DNA of 64,000 nt. Origin: an uncultured Eubacteriales bacterium (GTDB lineage: Bacteria > Bacillota > Clostridia > Christensenellales > Aristaeellaceae). This document shows, in pieces, positions 40,517 through 49,586 of the stretch. The notes beneath the pieces are model-generated. The model worked only from the letters and a program-made list of their open reading frames with translations, made no database searches and had not been told where the DNA came from. A program made the translations under genes and the position numbers. Position 1 is the stretch's first letter. Each line of letters begins with the position of its first letter. Where the stretch lies: contig CADASI010000001.1 in the NCBI GenBank assembly GCA_902790525.1, positions 33,647 through 97,646 of the forward strand, given 5' to 3'.

Positions 40517-41905
40517 ATGGATAAGAAAACAACAATGGAAAACCTGGCCCATGCGGCTTATGAGAGAGGCGTTTTCAACGGACTCTGGCTCTATGCTGAG
40601 AACGGCAAGATCGTATCCAAAGGCGCTTACGGCTTCCGTGACGCGGAGGACAAGCTCCCCATGCGGGAGGATAGCATTTTTCAGCTGGCCTCCATCACGA
40701 AACAGTTTACAGCGGCGGCGATCATGCTGCTGAGAAGAGGCGGTTTGCTGTGTCTGGAAGACAAAATAACCAAATACTTCCCGGAACTCACCGCTTATAA
40801 AGATGTCACAATCAGGCATCTACTGACCCATACCGGCGGTGTTCCCGATATTGATGATTCGGAATGGCTTGTAGACCTTTGGCAGAAAGAAAAGAAGATC
40901 CCTCCCAACAGCATCATTATCCGATACCTGACTGAAAGCGGTGAAGAACCGTGCTTTGCGCCGGCAGAGCAGTTTGCTTACTCCAACACCGGATACTGCC
41001 TGCTGGCCGAGATCGTGGAAATCCTTTCCGGTGTTTCCTTTGAGGTGTTTTTGCAGAAGCACCTATTCGAACCGTCCGATATGCAAGACACCGGTGTTTT
41101 CCATACCCGCAGGGACGGCGCGCCTTCTGACCGCTTTGTCAGAAATCTTGTGTTGGAAAATGGCAGATACATCCTTCCCAGCGATTCGAGGAAGATCGAT
41201 AACTATTTCGAGGTTTCGGAAGACGGCCTGAACGGTCTTGACTTCGCCTATACCACCATATTTGATATGCTTAAGTGGGACCGGGCCTTGCGCGATGGAA
41301 TTGTGCTGACCCGCGAAGAGCAGCAGACGATGTTCACAGCGGGAAAACTGAACAACGGTGAAGATGCCGGCGATGAGGAAAGGGGCGGCTATGGCTTCGG
41401 GTGGTACATACAACATGACCCCGATATCGGCCTGATTGTCGCGCACAGCGGCGGCATGCCCGGTCTCGGCACCTGGTACGAGCGCGGCATTGATGCAGAC
41501 CGCATGTTCATTTTTGCCAACACCCGCGACTATGAGGACGTCCGAGCTTACTGGAGCTTTGCCGAAGGCATGATTGCCGTTGCAAGAGACAAAGAGCCCG
41601 AGCCCATTGTGGGCATCGAGGACATCACCATCAGCGATGCTGACAAATCGAATTGGGAGAGTTTCTGCGGAAAATACGAGCACCCCGAGGACGAGGATTT
41701 TGTCGTTGACGAGGTTTTCATGCGGGACGGCGACCTTTGGATAAATGTGATCTTGAACGGTGAAGCCAATGATGAGCAGGGCGAAGTGTCATTCCGTCTC
41801 TATCCCATCGGGGAAAACACATTCGGTCGGAAGGGCGGCTATATTGAACTCACGTTCGGCGACGGCTGCCTGATGTATGACGATCTCATCTGTAAAAAGC
41901 TGTAA
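40517..41905 (+). CDS. Moron 2: beta-lactamase/D-Ala-D-Ala peptidase-family serine hydrolase
   Basis: 462 residues from the ATG after GGAGG. Class C-type motifs are complete: SxxK Ser59-Ile-Thr-Lys62 (QLASITKQF), YSN Tyr155 (FAYSNTGY), and HSG 310-312 (VAHSGGMPG). No signal peptide, so it is probably cytosolic, which argues against a role as a secreted beta-lactamase; esterase or peptidase activity is more likely. A C-terminal extension of about 100 residues (WESFCGKYEHPEDEDFVVDE) is a lipocalin-like tail of such hydrolases. Own promoter and terminator inside the tail operon, so expressed from the lysogen. Confidence 0.9.
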   Translation: MDKKTTMENLAHAAYERGVFNGLWLYAENGKIVSKGAYGFRDAEDKLPMREDSIFQLASITKQFTAAAIMLLRRGGLLCLEDKITKYFPELTAYKDVTIRHLLTHTGGVPDIDDSEWLVDLWQKEKKIPPNSIIIRYLTESGEEPCFAPAEQFAYSNTGYCLLAEIVEILSGVSFEVFLQKHLFEPSDMQDTGVFHTRRDGAPSDRFVRNLVLENGRYILPSDSRKIDNYFEVSEDGLNGLDFAYTTIFDMLKWDRALRDGIVLTREEQQTMFTAGKLNNGEDAGDEERGGYGFGWYIQHDPDIGLIVAHSGGMPGLGTWYERGIDADRMFIFANTRDYEDVRAYWSFAEGMIAVARDKEPEPIVGIEDITISDADKSNWESFCGKYEHPEDEDFVVDEVFMRDGDLWINVILNGEANDEQGEVSFRLYPIGENTFGRKGGYIELTFGDGCLMYDDLICKKL

Positions 41906-41940
41906 GCTGTTGCCCGGCAAATTCCAGTTTGTCGATCTGC

Positions 41941-41966
41941 GCGTCGCTCACATGAGCGGCGCTTTT
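41941..41966 (+). terminator. Moron 2 terminator
   Basis: GCGTCGCTC-ACAT-GAGCGGCGC followed by TTTT; same architecture as the moron 1 terminator. Confidence 0.9.
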
Positions 41967-41985
41967 CTATTGGAGGTGACGCGAT

Positions 41986-42684
41986 ATAAATGACTGGTTC
42001 GAATGGAATGGCGTGAAATGCACAGACCTGGGCATCCATGTTTCCGAGCATCCGCCGATCACGATCCCGGAGCCTCGGGTCACCTTTACCGAGGTACCGG
42101 GGCGACCCGGCAGTCTGACCACCATCGAGGATATTGATGTATATGAGGACATGGTGCTCCCGGTAACGTGTTTCATAGAAAACACGGGCCGGATCAACGA
42201 GATAGCTGGATACCTGAAAGGGGCCGGGAGAGTCGTCTTCGCCAATCGGCAGGACGGCTTTTATTATGCCCGGATCGTGAATCAGATCCCCTTCGAGCAG
42301 ATTCTGCGCGGGCGGCCCAATAAGACGTTCACGGTCAATTTCAGGTGCAAGCCCTTCCTGTATTTGCATGAATCCGTGCCGTTCACGCTGACCGACAATA
42401 TCGGTATCATCGCCAACCCCGGCAGCGTCTACTCGGAGCCGATTGTCACAGTCAACGGCACCGGCGACGTGACCATCATGATAAACGGAGAGATTCTGGA
42501 GTTGAGTGACCTGTCCGGATCAATCACCATGGATTCCGAGCTGCGGGAGGCCTATTCCGGGAATGAATCGGCCAACAGCCACATGGACGGCGAGTTCATC
42601 CGGCTGCTGGCCGGGAACAACGCCTACAGCTGGGACGGCGACGTGACCAGCATACAAATCACGCCCAATTGGCGAACGCTGTAA
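41986..42684 (+). CDS. Distal tail protein (Dit), apparent ATA start
   Basis: 232 residues if started at ATA 41986, nine bases after a strong GGAGG; the reading is then (M)NDWFEWNGVKCTDLGIHV, the normal N-terminus of siphophage Dit. The first ordinary start in frame is GTG 42013, with no ribosome site. Later motifs: ITIPEPRVTFTEVPGRPGSL, EDMVLPVTCFIENTGRINEI, FTVNFRCKPFLYL. Dit forms the hexameric hub joining tube and Tal. An out-of-frame ATG at 41990 makes a nine-codon ORF. Confidence 0.85.
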   Translation: MNDWFEWNGVKCTDLGIHVSEHPPITIPEPRVTFTEVPGRPGSLTTIEDIDVYEDMVLPVTCFIENTGRINEIAGYLKGAGRVVFANRQDGFYYARIVNQIPFEQILRGRPNKTFTVNFRCKPFLYLHESVPFTLTDNIGIIANPGSVYSEPIVTVNGTGDVTIMINGEILELSDLSGSITMDSELREAYSGNESANSHMDGEFIRLLAGNNAYSWDGDVTSIQITPNWRTL

Positions 42685-42696
42685 GGAGGTGGCAAA

Positions 42697-45321
42697 ATGA
42701 TCTGCGTCTTTCCCTCGGACGCGACAGATTTCTCCGGAAACGGCGCGGGTATGCTTTCGCCCTCCCTCTGTACCGTCACGGAAACACTCAACGGGGAATA
42801 CGAATTGACCCTCGAACACCCGCTGGATGACAGCGGAAAATGGCAGCGTCTGCAGGAAGGCCGTATCCTCCGCGTGCCGGTTCCCGCCGCCGCGACGCCT
42901 CAGGTCAAGATGATTTCCCAGGAGAGCTATGAGGTTTATAAGACGAATGCCTCGAACCGCCCGATCCGGGCGAAGGCCAAGAGTAACGGGAAAATCCTGG
43001 CAAAATACAAGAAGGGAAAGAAGGTCGTCATCCTCAATAAAGGAACGACCTGGTATGAGGTCACCGGCCCGGACGGCAAGCACGGATACATGAACAAAGC
43101 CCACCTGACCTATGTGGAAACCAAATACCGGAAAGCCGAAGCTACCGGCGAGGTTATCGAACCGCAGCAGCTGCGGGATCAGCCCTTCCGGATATACCGG
43201 ATTGTCCCCTCCCTGGATAAAGTGACGGTCTATGCCCGGCATATCTTTTATGATCTGCTGGATAACATGCTCAAGACACTCAAGCCGGGATCGACCCTTG
43301 CCGGTTCCGGCGTTGTGGACGCCATCAGCGGCGGATGCCTCACGGAGCATGAATTCGACTTCTATTCCGATCTGGCTTCCACGTCCTCGGAGATGGAATT
43401 GGAGAACGTGAATCCCGTGGACGCCATCATGGGCGACGGCGGGCTGCTGGAATTGTACGGCGGAGAGCTGGCCCGCGACTGGTTCGACGTGTACGTCGTA
43501 CAGCGCGTGGGCGATGATACCGACATCCAGATTCGGGAAGGCAAGAACCTCCTCGGGGTCAGCTATGACGTGGATACCACCGATGTGGTCACACGGATCA
43601 TGCCCACCGGCGAGGATAAGGATGGCAATACGCTCTGGCTGCCCGAAGTGTTCATCGACAGTCCGTATGTCGGCCAGTATGTTTATCCGAAATGGATTCA
43701 CCTGCCGGTATCCGGCGCGCGGGAGGTTCCTAAGGGCGACGACAAGAAGACCAAGGCGCAATGCTATACGGAAATGCGCCAGGCCGCGCAGGATGAATTC
43801 GATAAGGGCTGCGATGTGCCGGGCGTGACCTTGACCGTCGATTTCATCAATACGGCGGAAACCGAGGAATACCGGGACTATCATCTGCTGCAGAACATCT
43901 ATCTGGGGGACGCCGTCCGGGTGGTCGCTCCGCGCATCGGGATTTCCGTGTCCATGCGGCTGACGCAATATACCTATGATTGCCTGATCAAAAGGTATAC
44001 CTCCATGACCCTCGGCACCATCGCGGATACGCTGGAAGGCTCCATGATCTCCTCCCGGCAGATTCCGGCAGGCAGTATTTCCGGGGCGAAGCTGGCGATC
44101 AACAGCGTCGGCAGTATGCAGCTGCGCGCGGATTCCATACTTGCGGGCCATGTTTCCGCCGAATCGATCACGACGGAGAAGCTGGCCGCCGCCGCTGTCA
44201 CCGCCGAAAAGCTGGCCGCCGGTTCCGTGGACGCCGGGGCGCTGTCCGCGATCACGGCAAAGATCGGTTCCCTCACGGTAAGTGATATTGATACCGATAC
44301 CCTGGCGGCTGGCCTTGCCGCATTCACGGTTATCACCTGCGGGACGGCATCATTTGACCGGGCGACGGTCACGCATCTGGTCGCCGAGGCATTGAACTTA
44401 TCTTTCGGAGTCGGCGACGACGTGATGATAAACAATCTCCGCGTCGCCTACGCCCAGGTGATCAGCGCGACCATCGGCAACCTGTGTGTCAAGGCCAGCA
44501 ACGGCAGTTATTATACTATCGATGTGGATTCCGACGGCAATGTCACGGCAACCCCGGCGACGGTGACGGAAGAAGAAATCGTGGCGGGCGAGACGGATGC
44601 CGGGCGGGTGATCCTGGAAACGGACATCCTGGCCGACAATCTCAGCACAACGAATCTGTTAGCGACCTACGCGCTGGTCAATCGAATCGACGCGGCACGG
44701 ATCGATGTGGATCAGCTTTTCGCGCGAGAGGCGTTTATAGCGCGGCTGAGTACCAGCGAGATCGTCGCCGGGAAATCCCTGACGATCATAGCGGGCGAGG
44801 CATCCGAGGCGAAGACGCTGGCGGAAGGCGCTGTCGCCGGGACGTCGATCCTGTACGCTTCCGGGGAATCCCCGAGCGCGGCTCCGGCGACCGGATGGAG
44901 CGCGACACCACCCGAGCATCAGGAAGGCCGATATGTGTGGCAGAAAACCGTCACGACCTATGTGAACGGCACCACCACACAATCCCCTCCGGTCAATATC
45001 TCCGGGGCGGATGGCGAACCGGCGACGGTATTGCGCATCGATTCCTCGCGCGGCACCGTATTCAAGAATAACCTGGTATCCACGACGCTCTCCGCCGTGA
45101 TCTATCGCGGGCCGGAGCGTATTACCGATATGACAGGTCTGCGGCGGGTATTCGGCGCGGGCGCTTATATCCAATGGAGCTGGCAGCGTTTGGACGAGGA
45201 TCGTTTCGGCGTCATTTCCGCCGATGATTCCCGGATCAGCGCTGGCGGCTTTTCTCTTACCCTGTCGCCGGAGGATGTGGATGCAAAGGTGACTTTCATG
45301 TGTGAACTCATTGTGGATTAG
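42697..45321 (+). CDS. Tail-associated lysin/prophage endopeptidase-type tail protein (Tal)
   Basis: 874 residues; AAGGAGG upstream. N-terminal minor-structural domain (LNGEYELTLEHPLDDSGKWQ), an inserted bacterial SH3 domain (about 85-150: RPIRAKAKSNGKILAKYKKG, TTWYEVTGPDGKHGYMNKAH), the gp27/Tal core (LRDQPFRIYRIVPSLDKVTV, ELYGGELARDWFDVYVVQRV), then a long beta-helical region with LAAAAVTAEKLAAGSVDAGA repeats and a fibre-like C-terminus. It forms the tail tip and baseplate hub. Confidence 0.88.
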   Translation: MICVFPSDATDFSGNGAGMLSPSLCTVTETLNGEYELTLEHPLDDSGKWQRLQEGRILRVPVPAAATPQVKMISQESYEVYKTNASNRPIRAKAKSNGKILAKYKKGKKVVILNKGTTWYEVTGPDGKHGYMNKAHLTYVETKYRKAEATGEVIEPQQLRDQPFRIYRIVPSLDKVTVYARHIFYDLLDNMLKTLKPGSTLAGSGVVDAISGGCLTEHEFDFYSDLASTSSEMELENVNPVDAIMGDGGLLELYGGELARDWFDVYVVQRVGDDTDIQIREGKNLLGVSYDVDTTDVVTRIMPTGEDKDGNTLWLPEVFIDSPYVGQYVYPKWIHLPVSGAREVPKGDDKKTKAQCYTEMRQAAQDEFDKGCDVPGVTLTVDFINTAETEEYRDYHLLQNIYLGDAVRVVAPRIGISVSMRLTQYTYDCLIKRYTSMTLGTIADTLEGSMISSRQIPAGSISGAKLAINSVGSMQLRADSILAGHVSAESITTEKLAAAAVTAEKLAAGSVDAGALSAITAKIGSLTVSDIDTDTLAAGLAAFTVITCGTASFDRATVTHLVAEALNLSFGVGDDVMINNLRVAYAQVISATIGNLCVKASNGSYYTIDVDSDGNVTATPATVTEEEIVAGETDAGRVILETDILADNLSTTNLLATYALVNRIDAARIDVDQLFAREAFIARLSTSEIVAGKSLTIIAGEASEAKTLAEGAVAGTSILYASGESPSAAPATGWSATPPEHQEGRYVWQKTVTTYVNGTTTQSPPVNISGADGEPATVLRIDSSRGTVFKNNLVSTTLSAVIYRGPERITDMTGLRRVFGAGAYIQWSWQRLDEDRFGVISADDSRISAGGFSLTLSPEDVDAKVTFMCELIVD

Positions 45322-45332
45322 GAGGACAGCCC

Positions 45333-46394
45333 ATGGCGATCAAATCCAGCGACCAGATCAGTATCGTCGATATTACCGACGCTTACTCGGTCATCCTGAC
45401 GAACGATTCCTATACGTTTCCCGGCACGATCAACGCGGCGAAGGCGGGATCATGTACCACGCAAATCATCGCCATGCGCGGCTCGGAGCAGATAGCGGCA
45501 ACGGTGAACCTGAATTCGGTGACCAAGCCCACCGGCATCACGGTGACGAAGGATACCGATCCCACCAGCCCGACGCTGACAATCACAGCCAGCACGAGCT
45601 TCACGACGGCGGGTGTCGTGCGGATTCCCGTGGTCGTAGACGGTGAGATCACGATCAACAAGGATTTCTCCGTCGCCATCGCGTTCACCGGCGCGACGGG
45701 CGGCACTGGCCCGCAAGGCCCGCAGGGGGATACCGGCAAGGGCGTGGCGAGCGTGGCAATCACCTACCAGGCGGGCAGCAGCAACACCACCGCGCCCACC
45801 GGCACATGGGCCGCGACGCCGCCATCCGTATCGGCGGGCCAGTACCTCTGGACGAAGATGGTATTCACCTATACGGATAACACCACTTCCGATCCGCTGT
45901 ATTCCGTGGCGCGACAGGGCAGCAACGGTACCAGCGCGCAATGGTACACCGGTACCGGCATCACCGGCACGTCCACCACCGCCACGATCTTCTCGGGCAG
46001 CGGCGTAACCAGCGCCAAGGTCGGCGATATGTACCTGAATACGTCCACTTACAACACGTACAAGTGTACCGTCGCGGGTGCCGCCTCCGCCGCCAAGTGG
46101 GTTTATGTCAACAACATCAAGGGTGCGAAAGGCGACACAGGCGCTGCGGCCATCACCATGAGCGTGACCAGCTCCAACGGCACGATCTTCAAGAACAGCG
46201 CCGTGGAAACGGTACTCACCGCGCATGTCTATCAGGGCGGCGTGGAAGTGACCGGCTCCGCGCTGACGGCCCTGGGGACGATAAAGTGGTATAAGGATGG
46301 ATCGTCCACGGCGGCGTCAACCGGCCAGACTCTGACAATCTCGGCAGGAGATGTGACGAATAAGGCGACGTACATTGCGCAGCTGGAGGGATAA
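45333..46394 (+). CDS. Tail fibre/baseplate protein with collagen-like stretch
   Basis: 353 residues. It carries Ig-like beta regions (ITVTKDTDPTSPTLTITAST), a short collagen-like stretch GATGGTGPQGPQGDTGKG (about 125-142), and a carbohydrate-module-like repeat GTWAATPPSVSAGQYLWTKM that also occurs at the end of Tal (TGWSATPPEHQEGRYVWQKT). The ending SGDVTNKATYIAQLEG resembles the ending of Tal. Probably cell-surface binding. Confidence 0.8.
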   Translation: MAIKSSDQISIVDITDAYSVILTNDSYTFPGTINAAKAGSCTTQIIAMRGSEQIAATVNLNSVTKPTGITVTKDTDPTSPTLTITASTSFTTAGVVRIPVVVDGEITINKDFSVAIAFTGATGGTGPQGPQGDTGKGVASVAITYQAGSSNTTAPTGTWAATPPSVSAGQYLWTKMVFTYTDNTTSDPLYSVARQGSNGTSAQWYTGTGITGTSTTATIFSGSGVTSAKVGDMYLNTSTYNTYKCTVAGAASAAKWVYVNNIKGAKGDTGAAAITMSVTSSNGTIFKNSAVETVLTAHVYQGGVEVTGSALTALGTIKWYKDGSSTAASTGQTLTISAGDVTNKATYIAQLEG

Positions 46395-46396
46395 CC

Positions 46397-47752
46397 ATGG
46401 CGATCAAGGCATCTTCGAGCATCACGCTGTCCTGCGTCGTGGATGTATGGTCAACCACCCGGTATTATCTGCTGCAATCCTCCACGCTGGCCAAGCCCGC
46501 GAAGCCCACAACCAACCCGCCCGGGGGATCATGGAGCGATACGGAGCCGGGATACACGGCGGGATCGACCAACACCCTGTATTTCACCGATCTCACGGTG
46601 TTTTCGGATCAGACGTGGGCTTATTCCATGGTATCCGTTTCCTCCGCTTATGAGGCAGCGAAGGCCGCGTACAACAAGGCCCAGGCCGCTCAAGGCTCGG
46701 CGGATAAGGCGCTTTCCAGTACGGAATGCGTCGTGGGAACGCAAACCGCCGCCACCAGCGCCTGGACGGGAAACGCTTCGTTTTCCTCGTTAGCGGATGG
46801 CCAGACCATTCTGTACTGGCTCCCCTTCGCGGGCACCAGCACGGCGGCGACGCTCAATCTGACGCTGTCCGGAGGCGGGACGACCGGGGCCAAGAATGTG
46901 TACATCAACTCCACCACCCGATGCACGACGCATATCGCGGCGGGAAACATGGTGCAGATGGTGTACCGCCAGAACGTGACCATAGGAACCACCGCGTATA
47001 CCGGCTGGTGGATCGGCAGGGCGTTGAACGACAATACCTATGACCGCATCCGCTTCAACAACGTCATCAAAGCAAAAACGGCCATTTCTGCATCCCGCGT
47101 GATTGTTGGGGATTCGGGTGGTTACTTCCATCTGGCGGCGGGATCGATCTTCGATGTGGACAAGCCCATCCTGTGGGCGGGTTCGGCGATCACGGCGGCG
47201 GCGACCGGCACGAACAATTACCTGAGTTATCCCGGCTGCACCCTGCGCAACAACGCCGGTAGTTCATGGGCCGCGACCCAGTACGCCACATTATACCTCG
47301 CCGGGACGCTGATCGGCAACAGTTTCGAAGTTGCCAGCGAAAACTGGCTGACGACGGAACCGACCAGCGAATCGCTGACATACATCAGCCTGGGCTATAT
47401 GTATTCCACCTATCAGATGTATTTCTATCCGGAGCATCCGATGTACCGGCTGGTGAACGGTGTGCTGACCGCTGTGAGCCAGATGGCCTATGAGGCGCAG
47501 GTGGCCGCCGGTACCGCCCAGGCGACCGCCGATGCCGCGCGGGCGGAGTTCAGGCGGATCGTGCGCATTGATGACGACGGTCTGCACGTCGGCGATAATC
47601 TGTCCAACGGCGAGGTGCTGATCGACAGCGAATCGGTCAACGTGGTATTGGGCGGCAGGAAATACTCGAAATTCGCGGGCAGCTATGTCCAGTTCGGCAA
47701 CTACCAGCTCCGGCGATCCTCGGACGGTGGGCTGGTATTCAAACTCGCGTAA
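46397..47752 (+). CDS. Tail fibre protein
   Basis: 451 residues starting two bases after the previous stop. N-terminus MAIKASSSITLSCVVDVWST resembles that of its upstream neighbour. Middle: helical linker YEAAKAAYNKAQAAQGSADK, then a beta-rich receptor-binding region (GQTILYWLPFAGTSTAATLN, NYLSYPGCTLRNNAGSSWAA), a helix, and a C-terminal VRIDDDGLHVGDNLSNGEVL. Probable fibre shaft and head. Confidence 0.8.
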   Translation: MAIKASSSITLSCVVDVWSTTRYYLLQSSTLAKPAKPTTNPPGGSWSDTEPGYTAGSTNTLYFTDLTVFSDQTWAYSMVSVSSAYEAAKAAYNKAQAAQGSADKALSSTECVVGTQTAATSAWTGNASFSSLADGQTILYWLPFAGTSTAATLNLTLSGGGTTGAKNVYINSTTRCTTHIAAGNMVQMVYRQNVTIGTTAYTGWWIGRALNDNTYDRIRFNNVIKAKTAISASRVIVGDSGGYFHLAAGSIFDVDKPILWAGSAITAAATGTNNYLSYPGCTLRNNAGSSWAATQYATLYLAGTLIGNSFEVASENWLTTEPTSESLTYISLGYMYSTYQMYFYPEHPMYRLVNGVLTAVSQMAYEAQVAAGTAQATADAARAEFRRIVRIDDDGLHVGDNLSNGEVLIDSESVNVVLGGRKYSKFAGSYVQFGNYQLRRSSDGGLVFKLA

Positions 47753-47764
47753 GGGGGAAATACT

Positions 47765-49057
47765 ATGGCATTCCCATCTTTCAACGGTGGATTCTTTCAA
47801 GTCACGGCCCTGTCGTTTTCACCTTCCGTCGTTGCGGTCGGCGAAACGGCGACATTTTCCATCACGATCAAAAACGTATCCGGTAAAAGCATCACAAAGT
47901 GCTATGTGGATCAGAGTGGCCGGTATCCATCCACAAACTATCAGTACGGGGGATCTTTCCCGAGTCAGTTCCTGTATGGCGGTGGCGGGAGTTCCGGCTT
48001 TGACCTGAAGACCATTTCCTGGGCAAACAACGCCTCGCATACCTTCACCGGAACCGTTTCGTTTGCCGAAGGCTATTATCACCTGGATACGTCGAATTAT
48101 GTGCTTGATCCGGCGCAGACCTATATCCACATAGGGGTTGTCACGAACGCGACTTTCTCCGATGGCGGCAACTACGACAACCTGTATATCAGGCCGGATG
48201 GCAGTTACCTGCGTATCCTGTCAGCGCGCGACAATCCCAAGGTGACGCTGGAGATTGAGCGCACCCCGAATGACGAAGCGGTCGCCGTCAAGACAACCGC
48301 AAAGCTGACGGCCGATTGTGCGACTTCGGTATTGACGGCCCACAACTACACCATAAAGCTGACCGCGACAAATGCCCACAATCCGGCGCTTCCAACGGAT
48401 GGTGCGATTACTTTCAACGCGACGATCTCCAATCTCATCACCGGCATAACAAACAGCACCAGCGCGGTCACCGCGACATTTTCCGCTTCGACGGACTGGT
48501 ATTTCCTGTTGACGGTTTCCAATGGGTATGAAACGACGAACGCCTATGGCAGCATTCCCCGGGCGTTTGCGAACGTTCATCTTGCCGGTTTGACGACAGG
48601 CGGCGTGGCATTCGGGAAGTTCAGCGGTTCGACCCAGGGAAATCCGCTATTCGAGTGTGAGTTCCCCGCATATTTCAACGCCGGAATCGCCAGCCACGAA
48701 TATCATGATGGCGATGTAGTCACAATCAACGGTGGCACATTCATGGGATACGTTACCGGCAGCTCGAAGTCCATTCACTTTGTTATACCGCTTTGGAAAA
48801 GCCTTGAACGGATCAATAGCGCTACGCTCACACAATTCAAGGCAAATATCGCCAACAATGGCGGTTATGCGATTACTTCCGGTTCCGTATCCGGAGGCAG
48901 CAACTATCTTGTCTCAAGCGTAACGCGTTCGGTCACAATTGACAAGGTTAGGAACGTACTGGAAGTGTATCTGACCCGGTCATCCGCGTGGGATTTGACG
49001 AACAATGACGCCTTGACCGTGAGAAACGATGCCATTTCAATCCGGCTGAATGAATAG
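47765..49057 (+). CDS. Receptor-binding/tail tip structural protein
   Basis: 430 residues of beta-sandwich character: VVAVGETATFSITIKNVSGK, IKLTATNAHNPALPTDGAIT, and TTGGVAFGKFSGSTQGNPLF, a motif seen in DUF859-type streptococcal phage tail proteins. C-terminal lectin-like part SKSIHFVIPLWKSLERINSA. Last tail gene before the holin, so the probable adhesin. Confidence 0.75.
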   Translation: MAFPSFNGGFFQVTALSFSPSVVAVGETATFSITIKNVSGKSITKCYVDQSGRYPSTNYQYGGSFPSQFLYGGGGSSGFDLKTISWANNASHTFTGTVSFAEGYYHLDTSNYVLDPAQTYIHIGVVTNATFSDGGNYDNLYIRPDGSYLRILSARDNPKVTLEIERTPNDEAVAVKTTAKLTADCATSVLTAHNYTIKLTATNAHNPALPTDGAITFNATISNLITGITNSTSAVTATFSASTDWYFLLTVSNGYETTNAYGSIPRAFANVHLAGLTTGGVAFGKFSGSTQGNPLFECEFPAYFNAGIASHEYHDGDVVTINGGTFMGYVTGSSKSIHFVIPLWKSLERINSATLTQFKANIANNGGYAITSGSVSGGSNYLVSSVTRSVTIDKVRNVLEVYLTRSSAWDLTNNDALTVRNDAISIRLNE

Positions 49058-49116
49058 CTTTTTCTCGGACAAGCAAGGTATGAACACCAGGTATTACGAC
49101 AAAAGGAGAGCTGTAT

Positions 49117-49557
49117 ATGCGTGACTTTACCATTGATCTCGTCTGGACGAAAATCCAGATTGCCGCCGCAGGCATCGGCGGTTGGCTCGGCTATTTCCTC
49201 GGAGGGAAGGACGGAATGCTGATAACGCTCATCGTCTTCATGGCGTTGGATTATATCACCGGCCTCATGTGCGCCATTATGGACAAAAAGCTGTCCTCGG
49301 CGGTTGGCTTCCGTGGCATCTGCAAGAAGGTGCTGATCCTGATGCTGGTGGGCGTGGCGAATATCCTGGACATCCACGTCGTAGGCCAGGGTTCCGCGCT
49401 GCGCGGCGCGGTCATCGCCTTCTATCTTTCCAACGAAGGACTGAGCCTGCTGGAGAACGCGGCGTATATCGGGCTGCCCATCCCGGAAAAACTCAGGGAT
49501 ATCCTGGAACAGCTGCACAACCGCGAAGACAAGAACGAACATGGCGACGGCGAATGA
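49117..49557 (+). CDS. Holin, phage_holin_4_1 family
   Basis: 146 residues with three hydrophobic segments: KIQIAAAGIGGWLGYFLGG, MLITLIVFMALDYITGLMC, VLILMLVGVANILDIHVVG. Family signature ALDYITGLMCAIMDKKLSSA. Forms membrane pores that release the endolysin. Ribosome site AAAGGAGAGCTGTAT; followed 29 bp later by the endolysin. Confidence 0.94.
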   Translation: MRDFTIDLVWTKIQIAAAGIGGWLGYFLGGKDGMLITLIVFMALDYITGLMCAIMDKKLSSAVGFRGICKKVLILMLVGVANILDIHVVGQGSALRGAVIAFYLSNEGLSLLENAAYIGLPIPEKLRDILEQLHNREDKNEHGDGE

Positions 49558-49586
49558 CCGCCGCCTTTTGATTGGAGGAAAGAATT

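Noticed and set aside
40517-41905. Secreted antibiotic-resistance beta-lactamase
   Set aside because: Motifs fit the wider serine-hydrolase family, there is no signal peptide, and a C-terminal extension is present; resistance cannot be claimed.
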